A stretch of 64,000 nt of DNA from CAVSNH01 sp963729275 (GCA_963729275.1 CAVSNH010000002.1:22792-86791), one strand, 5' to 3'; positions 17,707 through 28,150 are shown, counted from the stretch's first letter. A program made the numbers and translations. Notes: a model not told the origin generated them from the sequence alone.

Positions 17707-17722
17707 TGTGACCATCGGCCCT
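17707..17722. promoter_or_regulatory. DosR-like box 6
   Basis: TGTGACCATCGGCCCT matches at 13 of 16 positions, between divergent GAPDH and PRTase genes, 57 bp before the latter. Nearly the same 16-mer recurs at 40844. Confidence 0.65.
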
Positions 17723-17779
17723 GTCCGCCCGCTCCCCACAACCGCGACGATGCCAAGGTGAGCGGAAGCGAGAGTGGGC

Positions 17780-19204
17780 ATGCCCTTCATCGACCGTAAC
17801 GAAGCCGGTCGGCTGCTCGGCGAACGGCTGGCCGAGGAGGTGCCCCTCATCGATCCCGTGGTGCTCGCTCTCCCGCGTGGAGGCGTGCCCGTCGGCTACC
17901 AGGTCGCCCTGGCCATCGACGCGCCGCTCGATGTCATCGTGGTGCGCAAGCTCGGCGTCCCCTTCCAGCCGGAGCTGGCCATGGGAGCCATCGGCGAGGA
18001 TTCGGTTCGCGTCCTCGACGACAATGTCGTCGCTGCCTGCGGCATCTCTGCGGAGGAGGTCCGAGCAACCGAGGCCCGAGAGCGGGCCGAGCTCGAACGT
18101 CGGAGCCGCCGGTATCGATCGGGGGATGCCCGGATCGCCCTGCCGGGTCGGACCGCCGTCGTCGTCGACGACGGCATGGCCACGGGCTCGACCGCCCGGG
18201 CTGCCTGCCTGGTGGCGCGAGCCCACGGCGCGGCCCAGGTCGTGATGGCCGTCCCCGTCGCTTCTCGGCAGGCGGTCATGCAACTGCGCCGCGTGGCCGA
18301 CGAGGTGATCGCCCTCGAGGTGCCGGAGCCATTCTTCGCCGTCGGCCAGTGGTACCTGCGGTTCGACCAGACCTCCGACGAGGATGTCGTCGCGCTCTTG
18401 GGCAAGGTGGCTCGCCTTCGATCCCCGGTTTATGCATACGCCCCGCCCGCTGGGGCTGGTTCACCACCGCAAAGCCCTGCCGATCCGCCCGGCGACGACG
18501 ACGATCCCGCCGACCCGGTCGTCGTCGGCAAGGACGTCGAGGTCGAGCCCGGGACCGTGCGTCTGAACGGGTGGCTGGCCGTCCCAGAGGGAGCCCGGGG
18601 ACTGGTGCTCTTCGCCCACGGCAGCGGTTCGGGTCGGCACAGCCCCCGGAACCGCTATGTGGCCGAGGTGCTCAATCATGCCGGACTGGCCACGCTCCTC
18701 TTCGACCTGCTCACTCCCGAGGAGGAGCAACGGCGGGACAAGGTCTTCGACGTCCCCCTGCTCGGCGCCCGATTGCGGGGAGCGACCGAATGGGTCGTCA
18801 GCCGACCGGAAGTGGGCTCCCTCCCCGTTGGATATTTCGGAGCCAGTACCGGATCAGCAGCAGCTCTGTGGGCCGCGGCGTGTGGGAGGACTCCCATCGC
18901 TGCCGTCGTGTCCCGAGGAGGTCGACCGGACCTCGCCGGCGCCAACCTGGCCGCCGTGACCGCGCCGACCTTGCTGATCGTCGGCGGTCGCGACGAGCAG
19001 GTGCTCGAATTGAATTGCCTGGCCCAATCGATCCTGACCTGCGAGAACCGACTGGTGGTGGTGCCAGGGGCCACCCATCTCTTCACGGAACCGGGAACCC
19101 TGCAGGAGGTGGCCGACTTGGCCGAACGCTGGTTCAACGAGCACCTTCCAATTTCGCCGGCAACTCGATCTGCGGGTCGCCCGCCTCCTCCCGGCTCTCG
19201 TTGA
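17780..19204 (+). CDS. Phosphoribosyltransferase fused to a dienelactone hydrolase-like alpha/beta hydrolase
   Basis: The N-terminal 215 residues are a type I phosphoribosyltransferase: LPRGGVPVGYQVA and the PRPP loop AVVVDDGMATGSTARAA. A Pro/Asp-rich linker leads to an alpha/beta hydrolase (from about residue 250) with LVLFAHGSGSGRHSPRN, the nucleophile elbow GYFGASTGSAAAL, VGGRDEQVL (Asp) and GATHLF (His). The substrate is unknown. The mycobacterial dormancy protein Rv2030c joins a PRTase to an erythromycin esterase domain; here that second domain is the separate convergent gene at 19279. A GTG two codons earlier (17774) is an alternative start. A DosR-like box precedes the gene. Confidence 0.88.
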   Translation: MPFIDRNEAGRLLGERLAEEVPLIDPVVLALPRGGVPVGYQVALAIDAPLDVIVVRKLGVPFQPELAMGAIGEDSVRVLDDNVVAACGISAEEVRATEARERAELERRSRRYRSGDARIALPGRTAVVVDDGMATGSTARAACLVARAHGAAQVVMAVPVASRQAVMQLRRVADEVIALEVPEPFFAVGQWYLRFDQTSDEDVVALLGKVARLRSPVYAYAPPAGAGSPPQSPADPPGDDDDPADPVVVGKDVEVEPGTVRLNGWLAVPEGARGLVLFAHGSGSGRHSPRNRYVAEVLNHAGLATLLFDLLTPEEEQRRDKVFDVPLLGARLRGATEWVVSRPEVGSLPVGYFGASTGSAAALWAAACGRTPIAAVVSRGGRPDLAGANLAAVTAPTLLIVGGRDEQVLELNCLAQSILTCENRLVVVPGATHLFTEPGTLQEVADLAERWFNEHLPISPATRSAGRPPPPGSR

Positions 19205-19278
19205 TCGGAAGCCATCGATCTGGCCTCGTAGATCCGCGTCGCCTCGGGTCAGTCCGAACCCCGTCCCAGTTGGCTCCG

Positions 19279-20613
19279 CTAAAGCCCGGTCGGATAGGTC
19301 TCCGGCGGCTCACCACGGTCCCAGACCACCGTCCGCTCCAACGGCACGACGGCCGATGTGCGGTCGATGTGGATCACGGCGTCGAATTGCTCGGGCATAC
19401 ATGCACGGAACCAGTGGCTCTGGCGCTCCGTATCCGGCCGGTAGATGACCCCGATGGCCCGTTCGAGCCGCGGCAGCCGGAGCGTCTCTGCCTTGCCGGG
19501 GCCGAGCGGTAGGCAGAACCGGTCGACGCCCGTTTCGTGGAACAGCCGCTCGTAGCTACCGGCCAGGGCGGGCCGTACGCTCTTGCGCTCCGTCGGGCCA
19601 CCCCACTCGGACGCCGCGGTGACCTCGCCATGGTCGGTGGTAAAGCCGACGATGAAGCATTCGCCGGGCCAGGTGCTGCGGACCAGCTGCCCCACGTTCA
19701 ACTCGCCGGCGGCGCCGAGCTCGGTGGCCCGGGCATCTCCGACATGCGAATTGTGCTCCCACACGACCACCTTGGCCGGGGGGCCCAGACGGTCGAGATG
19801 AGGGATCAGCGCGGACAAGGTGGCCGTCATGTGACGGTCGCGGAGGTTCCACGACGACACCCGGCCGCGGTACATGCTCCGGTAGTACTGCTCGGCGTTG
19901 TGCACCAGCCGAGCGTTCTGTTCGGCATAGAAGAACGCGTCCTCGGCCCGGGTGCCGTCCCGCGACAGCAGCGCCGCCTCCCGGTTCCGCAGGTCGACGA
20001 GCTGGGCGACGACCTCGTGCTCGCAGGGGACGATGACGTCCAGGGCCACGGCTTGGCCGTACTCGGGCCCTTCTCCCCGGACCTGGTCGAAGCAGCTGTA
20101 GCGGACCCGAGCCAGGGCAGCGGCCTCAGGATCCACCGACTCGAGATAGCTGATCACCGATTCCATCGACGTCCGGAGGCTGTAGAGGTCCAGTCCGTAG
20201 AAGCGGGCCTTCCCTCCGGTCGGAGCATGGTCATTGAAGGACCGGAGCCAGGTCACGAAGTGCACGATGTCGAGATTGCGCCACATCCAACCCGGGAACC
20301 GCTGGAACCCGTTCAAGGCAGTGACGGCGTCGAGGTCGTCGGAGTCGCCGAGCACGTAGCGGTTGACCCGGTAGGCGTCGGGCCAGTCAGCCTCGACAGC
20401 AACGGCTGTGAAGCCCTTCTCCTGGATCAATCGCCGGGTGATCCGGGCCCTCTCCTCGTAGAATTCGTGGGAGCCGTGGGAGGCCTCACCCAAGAGGACC
20501 AACCGGCAATCACCGACAAGCGACAGCAGATGGTCGTAGTCCTGTTCGTTACCGCCCAGCGGTATGAGCTCTCGAGTGATGGGATCGACTTTGCTGTCGA
20601 GTCTCGATGCCAT
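19279..20613 (-). CDS. Erythromycin esterase family protein
   Basis: The 444-residue protein has the Ere-family core: LLGEASHGSHEFYEER (Glu about 43, His about 46), AVAVEADWPDAYRVNRYV and KVVVWEHNSHVGDARAT. True macrolide esterase activity is not implied; most chromosomal members have unknown substrates. AGGAGG lies about 9 bases before the ATG. It follows the DUF2267 gene by 30 bases on the same strand and probably shares its promoter, which bears a DosR-like box. Convergent with the PRTase-hydrolase gene, it recreates in two genes the domain set of Rv2030c. Confidence 0.9.
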   Translation of the reverse strand: MASRLDSKVDPITRELIPLGGNEQDYDHLLSLVGDCRLVLLGEASHGSHEFYEERARITRRLIQEKGFTAVAVEADWPDAYRVNRYVLGDSDDLDAVTALNGFQRFPGWMWRNLDIVHFVTWLRSFNDHAPTGGKARFYGLDLYSLRTSMESVISYLESVDPEAAALARVRYSCFDQVRGEGPEYGQAVALDVIVPCEHEVVAQLVDLRNREAALLSRDGTRAEDAFFYAEQNARLVHNAEQYYRSMYRGRVSSWNLRDRHMTATLSALIPHLDRLGPPAKVVVWEHNSHVGDARATELGAAGELNVGQLVRSTWPGECFIVGFTTDHGEVTAASEWGGPTERKSVRPALAGSYERLFHETGVDRFCLPLGPGKAETLRLPRLERAIGVIYRPDTERQSHWFRACMPEQFDAVIHIDRTSAVVPLERTVVWDRGEPPETYPTGL

Positions 20614-20643
20614 TGAAAAGTCCTCCTCGACGTCTGGTCCGGA

Positions 20644-21057
20644 CTAGAGGACGACAGCGAACTCGGAAGGAAGGACGGCGATGACGTGGTCCATGGTGCC
20701 CGGAGCCAACTCCTCGTGGAGGAGCTGCATCACGGCCCGGACGGCGCTGATCGCCTCGGCTGAACTGCCGAGCGCCGCGTCCTGTTCCACACGGGTGACG
20801 AAGTCGTCCAGGGTCAGCCGATACGGCGTGATCCACGGCTCCCAGCCCTCATAGAAGGTGCCTCGGAGCAGCAAGGGCAGTTGTGCGGCCAGATGGACGG
20901 ACACCTCCGGACCAATGCGGTCCCGGAGGGCATGGAGGACGGCTCGGAGCACGACGTAGGCATGGTCGGCATCCTTGATGTTCGACTCACGGCAAAGCCG
21001 GGTCAGCCATTGGTTCGTCTTCGTCACTGTTCGGTCGATCACGCTGGCATGTGGCAT
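20644..21057 (-). CDS. DUF2267 domain protein
   Basis: The 137-residue protein matches the DUF2267 pattern: a TNQWLTRLCRESNIKDADHAYVVLRAVLHALRDRI helix pair, HLAAQLPLLLRGTFYEGW, and a second related half (FVTRVEQ ... AVRAVMQLLHEELAPGTMDHVIAVLPSEF). The two halves look like an internal duplication. Function is unknown; such genes are often found with stress and hypoxia genes. The ATG at 21057 follows CAGGAAA. First gene of a likely operon with the esterase, 117 bp downstream of a DosR-like box. Confidence 0.85.
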   Translation of the reverse strand: MPHASVIDRTVTKTNQWLTRLCRESNIKDADHAYVVLRAVLHALRDRIGPEVSVHLAAQLPLLLRGTFYEGWEPWITPYRLTLDDFVTRVEQDAALGSSAEAISAVRAVMQLLHEELAPGTMDHVIAVLPSEFAVVL

Positions 21058-21174
21058 ACAGCCATTTTCCTGTTCCTCCCCGCGGAGCAGACAGGGCCGG
21101 AGGTCACAAGAGCAGAGGCGTTCGCAGTCGGGCGACCTCGGTCCGACATCGCTCGTGGTCTCCTCCAGGGAGGT

Positions 21175-21190
21175 CGGGACCTTTGGCCCT
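21175..21190. promoter_or_regulatory. DosR-like box 7
   Basis: CGGGACCTTTGGCCCT matches the consensus at 14 of 16 positions, 117 bp upstream of the DUF2267 start. Confidence 0.7.
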
Positions 21191-21933
21191 GCCCAGGGCC
21201 ACCCGGGTTTCGTACGTTGGGCATGAGGTGATGGTGATGTGTCCGAGACCTGCATCGAACCCCATCTTGGTCAGCCCGGCGCCAGATCGGGCTCCTGACA
21301 AGGCCGGCCGGTCGTGACGTCGTGACCGCCCACCACTCGTCGTTCGGTCGGCGCCGTGATTCGGTCAGCAGAAGGGACGGTGGCACTTCTGCTCTGCCAG
21401 TCCCGCCATCCCCGCGCCGAGTACCGCATGGCCTACGGAAGCCCGTGGCCCTGGGAGTGGACGAACCTGCTCGGCCAGGGCGATGAGCAAGCGCTACGGA
21501 ACGATGCGGACGACGGACAGCACCGCCACACCGAGTGTGGAGGCACGCGACACGTCTGGCAGGCGGCTCGGTCCTCCTTGGCTGCCGAGCTGCTGGACTT
21601 GGCGCACAGCTGTGGGTCCCTTGGAGGATTGCAGCGGTCGGTGATCGTCCCACTCGAGTTGGAGCTCGCCGCACGTGCGGAAACTGTCCATTGGAGGCCA
21701 GATGAATGGGTGGTCGCCGTCGAGGGCGTGCTGAGCCAGAAGCGGCGCGCTCTTCTCGACGCCATCCGACCCGAGTCGTGTTCCCCCAACCAGCAACGTA
21801 GGCAGCGCGCTCCGAGCGCAGACGACGACGGGAGCACACGAGGAAGGCCCTAGCATCGGCGGCTCTGTTGGCTGACGCACATTGATTGTCGGCCGGACGC
21901 CGGAGCTGCCGCAAGAGGTAAAGGAGTCTGACA
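21191..21933. other. Long stretch without a convincing gene
   Basis: About 740 bases with open frames on both strands (for example 21356-21853 forward and 21433-21837 reverse), none with a good ribosome site, conserved motif or plausible codon pattern. It could hold an untranslated leader for the operon starting at 21934 or a decayed gene beyond recognition. Confidence 0.4.
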
Positions 21934-22239
21934 ATGATGGGCAATGGGATACAGGAAGAGGTGATGGAGATGAGGCGGTCCTGGCAAGAAGGACCGCCTG
22001 CCGATCGATCTGTTCGACCCGCTGACGGAGTCGATGACTTGATCGAAAGGGTTTCTGCGGTCGTCAGAGAGCTTTTGCGTTTTCACCTCGAGCCCCAAGA
22101 CGGAATCAGGTGGCTGACAGCCGACGCGGCGTTGCGAAGCCTCCACAACGCCATCTTCGAGCTCGAACAGCTTCGACAGGCGGCGAGCCGGGCGACTTCA
22201 CCCATTGGCCGGTCCGCCTCCAAGAACTCCGATGAGTGA
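21934..22239 (+). CDS. Small hypothetical protein
   Basis: The 101-residue product has an acidic N-terminus and two helical stretches (DDLIERVSAVVRELLRFHLE; ALRSLHNAIFELEQLRQAASRA). GGAG lies about 8 bases before the ATG pair. No family recognised. It opens a chain of coupled genes: its stop overlaps the start of a 34-codon frame, which in turn runs into the Usp start at 22336. Confidence 0.5.
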   Translation: MMGNGIQEEVMEMRRSWQEGPPADRSVRPADGVDDLIERVSAVVRELLRFHLEPQDGIRWLTADAALRSLHNAIFELEQLRQAASRATSPIGRSASKNSDE

Positions 22240-22336
22240 AGACTCGATCAACACAAGAGCGCCCGTCCCACTCGGTGAACCGGCGGCTCTCCTCGAGTTG
22301 GCCGCACAACTGAAGCGAGAGGAAGGAGATCGCTGA
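22232..22336 (+). CDS. Micro-protein (34 aa) coupled to its neighbours
   Basis: A 35-codon frame starts in the ATGAGTGA overlap with the preceding gene and its TGA shares one base with the Usp ATG (TGATG). The peptide ends in an amphipathic helix ALLELAAQLKREEGDR. Overlap at both ends is what a translated leader looks like; it may be a real micro-protein or only a device that carries ribosomes to the Usp gene, whose own AGGAAGGAG lies inside it. Confidence 0.4.
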   Translation: MSEDSINTRAPVPLGEPAALLELAAQLKREEGDR

Positions 22337-22761
22337 TGACGTCCACACCGTCGCCGAACTCGCCCGACCTTCGCGTCGTCGTCGGAGTGGACGGATCCGA
22401 GACGGGTCAGCAGGCCCTGGACTGGGCGGTCGCCGAGGCCGACCGTGTGGGTGCCGTGCTCGAGATCCATACTGCGTACAAGCCAGGCTACGAATTCGCC
22501 ACGCCGACGGGCATCCAGCGGAGCATGGAACGAACCATCGAGGCAGCAACGGCACGCGTCTCCGAACTGGCCCCGGGAGTCAGCACGACTGCGCACACGC
22601 ACGAGCAGTCGGCCGCATCCGCTCTGATTGAATCCAGTCAAGGTGCACGGCTCCTGGTTGTCGGAACAAGAGGACTCGGTGGGTTCAAGGGACTCCTTCT
22701 CGGATCCGTCATCCAGCAATGCGCCGTGCACGCAGCCTGCCCAGTGACGCTCGTTCGTTAG
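22336..22761 (+). CDS. Universal stress protein (UspA family)
   Basis: The 141-residue single-domain Usp has the ATP-binding type motif VGTRGLGGFKGLLLGSV near the C-terminus and VVVGVDGSETGQQALDWAV at the N-terminus. Usp proteins of this class bind ATP and tune growth and survival under hypoxia and nutrient stress. It is closely similar to the Usp at 40932-41363 (shared HTAY-PGYEFATP and RSMERTIEAA), so the two are recent paralogues. A strong AGGAAGGAG precedes the ATG. GH65 follows after 19 bases. Confidence 0.93.
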   Translation: MTSTPSPNSPDLRVVVGVDGSETGQQALDWAVAEADRVGAVLEIHTAYKPGYEFATPTGIQRSMERTIEAATARVSELAPGVSTTAHTHEQSAASALIESSQGARLLVVGTRGLGGFKGLLLGSVIQQCAVHAACPVTLVR

Positions 22762-22780
22762 GGACGGCAGAACGAACCGC

Positions 22781-24916
22781 GTGGCGACGGCGTCAGACAG
22801 ATCTCCGCAGTCGCGGGTCGAACCCTTGGGCCGGGCCGACGAGGCCTCGCTCCTTGAACCAGCCAATGACGTGTGGATCCGTCCGTTCGATCCCACTTGG
22901 TGCGTCGTCGCAGATCTCGACGAGGACACGGAGCGGGTCGTCGAGACCTTGCTGTGCACCGCCGATGGCTCCTTCGGGACCCGCGGCGTACTCGAGGAAC
23001 GGAGACCATCAGGGGCACTTCCGGTCATAGTCGGGGGCGTGTTCGAACCCGACCAAGCAGTCGGTGAGCGGCTGATGGCCGTACCGGGTTGGTGCACTCT
23101 GCCGATCCAGGGTTCGCTCCCACCGGGACAACGAGTTCTCGACCTCCGGGACGGAGTGCTGAGCAGGGCGGCGCGGACCTGCAACGGATGTGCACTACGG
23201 TCGGCGCGTTTCGCCTGCGCCGGGCGTCCGGGCACGGCCGTACTGCGGGCCGATGTGTCAGCGGAGTTGTGGCCCTTTGACGCGGAGGCTGAAGCCCAGC
23301 CGATCACGGTCATCTACACCGCGAACGGTGGAGGCGGGGTTGCCGTCGCCACCTCCACGACCGCCCGATCAGTCGACGGGGCCAAAGGGCAACTGGTCAT
23401 CGAGCGGATCGTCGCCCAAGTGTCGTCACCCCGGTACCGGCCTGACACGGCGCGGGCGCGGAGATCCTTCGATCGTGCGGCGCGGCTGGGGAGCGAGGCT
23501 CTGCTCGCCGAGCAGCGACGGGTCTGGTCGCGTCGCTGGACAAGCTGCGACGTCGAGATCGTCGGTGATTCCGAGGCGACTTTGTCCGTACGCTTTGCCC
23601 TTTACCATCTGCTCTCCTCCACCAGGCGGCAGGGCGAATCGGCTGTCGGCGCCCGAGGCCTGACGGGAACGGCATACGCCGGACATGTCTTCTGGGACAC
23701 GGAGGCCTTCGTCCTCCCGGTGGTCGCCGCGGTCGACGGGCGAGCGGCGAGGTCGGTCCTCGAATACCGGATCCGGCGTCTCGAGCCTGCCCGGAAGCGG
23801 GCCGAAGCATCTGGCCGCCTCGGCGCCCGTTTCCCCTGGGAGTCTGCCGCCAGCGGGCGCGAGGTGACCCCCCACACCGGTATCGACCAGCACGGGGAAC
23901 AGGTGCAGATCGACACCGGTGAGCTGGAGGAGCATGTGACGGCCGACATCGCCTGGGCCGCGTGGCGCCTTTCTTCGTGGGAGGGTGACTGGTCGTTCCT
24001 CATGGGACGCGGCCGTTCCCTCCTCGTCGAGACGGCCCGATACTGGGCAAGCCGGATCCGGCCCGATGGGCGAGGTCGGGGCCACATCGACGCGGTGACC
24101 GGTCCCGACGAGTACCACGAAAACGTGGACGACAACGCTTTCACGAACCTCATGGCCAGGTGGAACCTCGAGAAGGCCGCCGAGCTGGCGGACCGATTCC
24201 CAGAAGACGACGTGGCTCCGGAGGAGTCGGCGGCCTGGCGGGAGCTGGCCACCTCGCTGGTCGACAACTACGACCCGGTGAGCGGCCTCTACCAGCAGTT
24301 CGCCGGGTACGACCGACTCGACGACCTGATGGCCCTCGAGGTCGGCACGCCCCCCTTCGCCGCCGACCTCGCCCTCGGGGCGGACCGACTTGCGCACACG
24401 CAGATCGTCAAGCAGGCGGACGTCCTCATGGCCCACCACCTGATCCCCGACGGCGTGGCCCGGGGCTCGCTCGTCCCCAACCTCGACCATTACCTGCCCC
24501 GGACGTCGCACGGCAGCTCGCTCTCACCGACCGTCCACGCCGCTCTCCTAGCCCGCGCCGGGCGGCCATCGGAGGCGCTGAAGCTCCTGCGCCTGGCCAC
24601 GTCCATCGACCTGGACGACCTGACCGAGACGACGGCCGGCGGCCTCCATCTGGCCAATCTCGGAGGGATTTGGCAGACCATCGTCCACGGCTTCGCCGGA
24701 CTGTCGGTCAATGGCCCCGACGACCGGGCCTTTTCCCTGGCTCCTGTCCTCCCCGAGGAGTGGGAGGAGTTGCGATTCCGCGTCCGCTGGCACGGGACAA
24801 AGGTGCAGTGTCGGCTCCGCCACGACGACGTCGAGGTCGGCTGCGACAAGCCATTGGTTGTCTCCCTGTACGGCGCAGAAACGAGAGTGGAGCCGCCGGG
24901 AGGACGGCTGGGATGA
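22781..24916 (+). CDS. Glycoside hydrolase family 65 phosphorylase (trehalose/maltose/kojibiose type)
   Basis: The complete 711-residue enzyme has the N-terminal beta-sandwich, the GHVFWDTEAFVLP motif, the catalytic acid region AVTGPDEYHENVDDNAFTN, KQADVLMAHHLIPDG and YLPRTSHGSSLS, and a C-terminal sandwich. It should cleave an alpha-linked glucose disaccharide with phosphate to a glucose phosphate, saving one ATP compared with hydrolysis. Substrate cannot be fixed from sequence alone. The GTG at 22781 is the most upstream plausible start. Its stop overlaps the next ATG (ATGA). Confidence 0.92.
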   Translation: MATASDRSPQSRVEPLGRADEASLLEPANDVWIRPFDPTWCVVADLDEDTERVVETLLCTADGSFGTRGVLEERRPSGALPVIVGGVFEPDQAVGERLMAVPGWCTLPIQGSLPPGQRVLDLRDGVLSRAARTCNGCALRSARFACAGRPGTAVLRADVSAELWPFDAEAEAQPITVIYTANGGGGVAVATSTTARSVDGAKGQLVIERIVAQVSSPRYRPDTARARRSFDRAARLGSEALLAEQRRVWSRRWTSCDVEIVGDSEATLSVRFALYHLLSSTRRQGESAVGARGLTGTAYAGHVFWDTEAFVLPVVAAVDGRAARSVLEYRIRRLEPARKRAEASGRLGARFPWESAASGREVTPHTGIDQHGEQVQIDTGELEEHVTADIAWAAWRLSSWEGDWSFLMGRGRSLLVETARYWASRIRPDGRGRGHIDAVTGPDEYHENVDDNAFTNLMARWNLEKAAELADRFPEDDVAPEESAAWRELATSLVDNYDPVSGLYQQFAGYDRLDDLMALEVGTPPFAADLALGADRLAHTQIVKQADVLMAHHLIPDGVARGSLVPNLDHYLPRTSHGSSLSPTVHAALLARAGRPSEALKLLRLATSIDLDDLTETTAGGLHLANLGGIWQTIVHGFAGLSVNGPDDRAFSLAPVLPEEWEELRFRVRWHGTKVQCRLRHDDVEVGCDKPLVVSLYGAETRVEPPGGRLG

Positions 24917-25566
24917 CAGCCGTCTCTCGGACCGGATGCCTTCACGTCCTGGTCGGCCCCGGGACGGACGTCGACCGCTGGGCGCACGTGATCTCTTCCG
25001 TGGCCGCCATCGCTGGATTGCGTCCGGTCCACGAATCCCGCCCGTTTCCGGACTCCCCCCTGCACCACGGGGTCCTCGCCGTGGCCGAAGCCGACGAGGA
25101 CCCCGTCCTCGTCCTACCGCCCGGCGGATCGAGGACCACGGCCGTTCCGGCAGCCACCGTCGGATCGGGTGTGGCGGTGATTCCCATCGACCGATCCGTC
25201 ACCGAGCGCCGGGTCCTGCGGAAGTGGGTGGCGGGACTCGAGCGTGCCGGTTTCGAGGTGCAGCAGATCCACCTTCTGACGGAGTCGACTCGGCCGGTCA
25301 TGTGGGAAGGCCCTGGCCACCACGCCCAGGCATGGTGGGACGAGGTCAAACGGCGCCACCAGATGGGAACGGCCTCCTTGACCGTCAGCAGCGGTGACCC
25401 AGCAACCGAGATCCTGGCCACGTCGCGCACTGCGGACCTCACCGTGCTCTTCTGGCGAGGGTGCACGGCTCCGGACCGGGCCCCAGTGCTCCGGCAAATC
25501 GTCGACGGCGCCATCGGGCCCGTACTCCTCGTCCGGAGCCACCCCCCGGCGTCACCCCCACCTTGA
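24913..25566 (+). CDS. Diverged universal stress protein-like protein
   Basis: The 217-residue protein opens with an LHVLVGPGTDVDRWAHVISSVAAIAG strand-helix unit and closes with a segment like the end of Usp domains (ATEILATSRTADLTVLFWRG ... IVDGAIGPVLLVRS). The G-2x-G-9x-G nucleotide loop is not preserved, so ATP binding is doubtful. ATGA overlap with GH65 indicates coupling. It ends 98 bases before the hydrogenase beta gene. Family assignment rests on overall pattern, not a diagnostic motif. Confidence 0.6.
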   Translation: MTAVSRTGCLHVLVGPGTDVDRWAHVISSVAAIAGLRPVHESRPFPDSPLHHGVLAVAEADEDPVLVLPPGGSRTTAVPAATVGSGVAVIPIDRSVTERRVLRKWVAGLERAGFEVQQIHLLTESTRPVMWEGPGHHAQAWWDEVKRRHQMGTASLTVSSGDPATEILATSRTADLTVLFWRGCTAPDRAPVLRQIVDGAIGPVLLVRSHPPASPPP

Positions 25567-25664
25567 CCGGCGACCGAGGCCGGGCTCCCCTTGACGATGC
25601 CCACGATGCAAGTGGGCCCCGCAACTGGGCCCTGGCAACCGGCCGGCAGGGACCACAGAATGGG

Positions 25665-26799
<1,135 letters not shown>

Positions 26800-26807
<8 letters not shown>

Positions 26808-27270
26808 ACGCATGGCGGAGCTGTTGGCCGAGCAGCCACTGTTCCGGGACCTCCCGACCGAAGCGGCGATCACCGTTGCCGGATGTGCTCACAACGTGGC
26901 CTTCGAGGCCGGGCACCTGCTCCTCGCCGAAGGGGACGAGGCCAGTACCCTCTACCTCCTCCGCCGGGGAAGGGTCTCCATCGAGATCCACTCTCCCGGC
27001 CGGGGCTCCCTCGTGGTGCAGACATTGCAGGCTGGTCAGGTGGTGGGGTGGTCATGGCTTGTTCCGCCCTACCGTTGGAGCTTCGATGCCCGGGCGGTCA
27101 CGCCCGTCGGCGCCGTGGCCATCGACGGGGCCTGCCTGCGGACCAAGGCCGATGTACAGCCGGCGCTCGGTTATGCCCTCCTGCAGCGCATCTCGGCCAT
27201 GCTCCTCGAGCGGCTCCAGTCGACCCGGACCCAGCTCCTCGACCTCTACGGCAATGACGGATCTGGCTGA
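26800..27270 (+). CDS. Cyclic nucleotide-binding domain protein without DNA-binding domain
   Basis: The 156-residue protein is a Crp-type sensor domain: LFRDLPTEAAITVAGCAHNVAFEAGHLLLAEGDEASTLYLLRRGRVSIEI, then GQVVGWSWLVPPYRWSFDARAVTPVGA. No helix-turn-helix follows, so it is not a transcription factor by itself. Lying between hydrogenase beta and gamma genes, with overlaps on both sides, it probably works with the enzyme, perhaps sensing a nucleotide. Similar genes are known inside group 3b operons of actinobacteria. GTG at 26800 or ATG at 26812 could start. Confidence 0.88.
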
Positions 27271-28123
27271 GGCGACCGCACACGACGGCCCGCATCCGTT
27301 GACCCCGTCGCTCTGGCGGGTCGTCGGGCGCCGGGTCGAGACGGCCGACGTCGTCACGATCTCCCTCTCGCCGGAGGATGGGCGGCCTTCGGACTTCCGA
27401 CACGGACAGTTCAACATGCTCTGTGCCTTCGGCATCGGCGAGGTGGCCATATCGATCTCCAGCTCCCCGCGGGCGAGCGGACCTCTCGAGCATTCGATCC
27501 GCGACGTGGGACCGGTCACCCACGCCCTCTGCAACGCACCTGTCGGGGGGGTCATCGGGCTTCGAGGGCCCTACGGGAAGGGTTGGGAGACTGACGACGG
27601 CCTCACCGAGGAGCTCTCCGACGTGGTCGTCGTTGCCGGTGGCATCGGGCTCGCCCCCCTACGCGGCGCGGTTCGCGACCTTGTCGAGCGCCAGCGTCGA
27701 GGGGAGGCTCGCCTCTTCGTGCTCATCGGCGCCCGTTCGCCCGACCAGATCGTCTTCGCCGAGGACATCGACGCCTGGCGAGCCGCCGGTGTTCACGTCG
27801 AGATCAGCGTGGATGTGGCGCCCGCCGGATGGAGAGGAACCGTAGGGGTGGTCACCTCCCTCCTCCCCGGCTTGGCCTTCGAACCGTCCCGGACCCTGGC
27901 CCTGGTCTGTGGTCCGGAGATCATGATTCGCTTCACCGCCCAGGCTCTCGTCGACCGGGGTCTCGACCCGCACCACATCCGGATGGCGCTGGAGCGAAAC
28001 ATGCAATGTGGCGTCGGTCTCTGTGGGCACTGTCAGCTCGGGCCGCTGCTCCTCTGCCGTGACGGACCGGTCGTCCCGTACGGCGGTGTCGCCGCCGAGC
28101 TGTTGCGGGAGCGCCAGCGATGA
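27254..28123 (+). CDS. Group 3b-type hydrogenase gamma subunit (FAD/NAD(P)-binding reductase)
   Basis: The 289-residue protein is a ferredoxin-NADP reductase-like subunit: an FAD-binding barrel with GQFNMLCAFGIGEVAISISS, an NAD(P) site VVVVAGGIGLAPLRGAVRDL, LVCGPEIMIRF, and a C-terminal [2Fe-2S] set CGVGLCGHCQLGPLLLCRDGPV as in dihydroorotate dehydrogenase electron-transfer subunits. It links H2 oxidation or evolution to NAD(P)(H). ATG at 27254 overlaps the preceding gene by 17 bases. Confidence 0.94.
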   Translation: MTDLAEATAHDGPHPLTPSLWRVVGRRVETADVVTISLSPEDGRPSDFRHGQFNMLCAFGIGEVAISISSSPRASGPLEHSIRDVGPVTHALCNAPVGGVIGLRGPYGKGWETDDGLTEELSDVVVVAGGIGLAPLRGAVRDLVERQRRGEARLFVLIGARSPDQIVFAEDIDAWRAAGVHVEISVDVAPAGWRGTVGVVTSLLPGLAFEPSRTLALVCGPEIMIRFTAQALVDRGLDPHHIRMALERNMQCGVGLCGHCQLGPLLLCRDGPVVPYGGVAAELLRERQR

Positions 28124-28150
28124 CCGTCGCCGGGCCCGGCCCACCGCGGC

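Noticed and set aside
21039..21944. 301-codon minus-strand frame
   Set aside because: Arg/Pro-rich low-complexity translation; overlaps the DUF2267 promoter and start in another frame.
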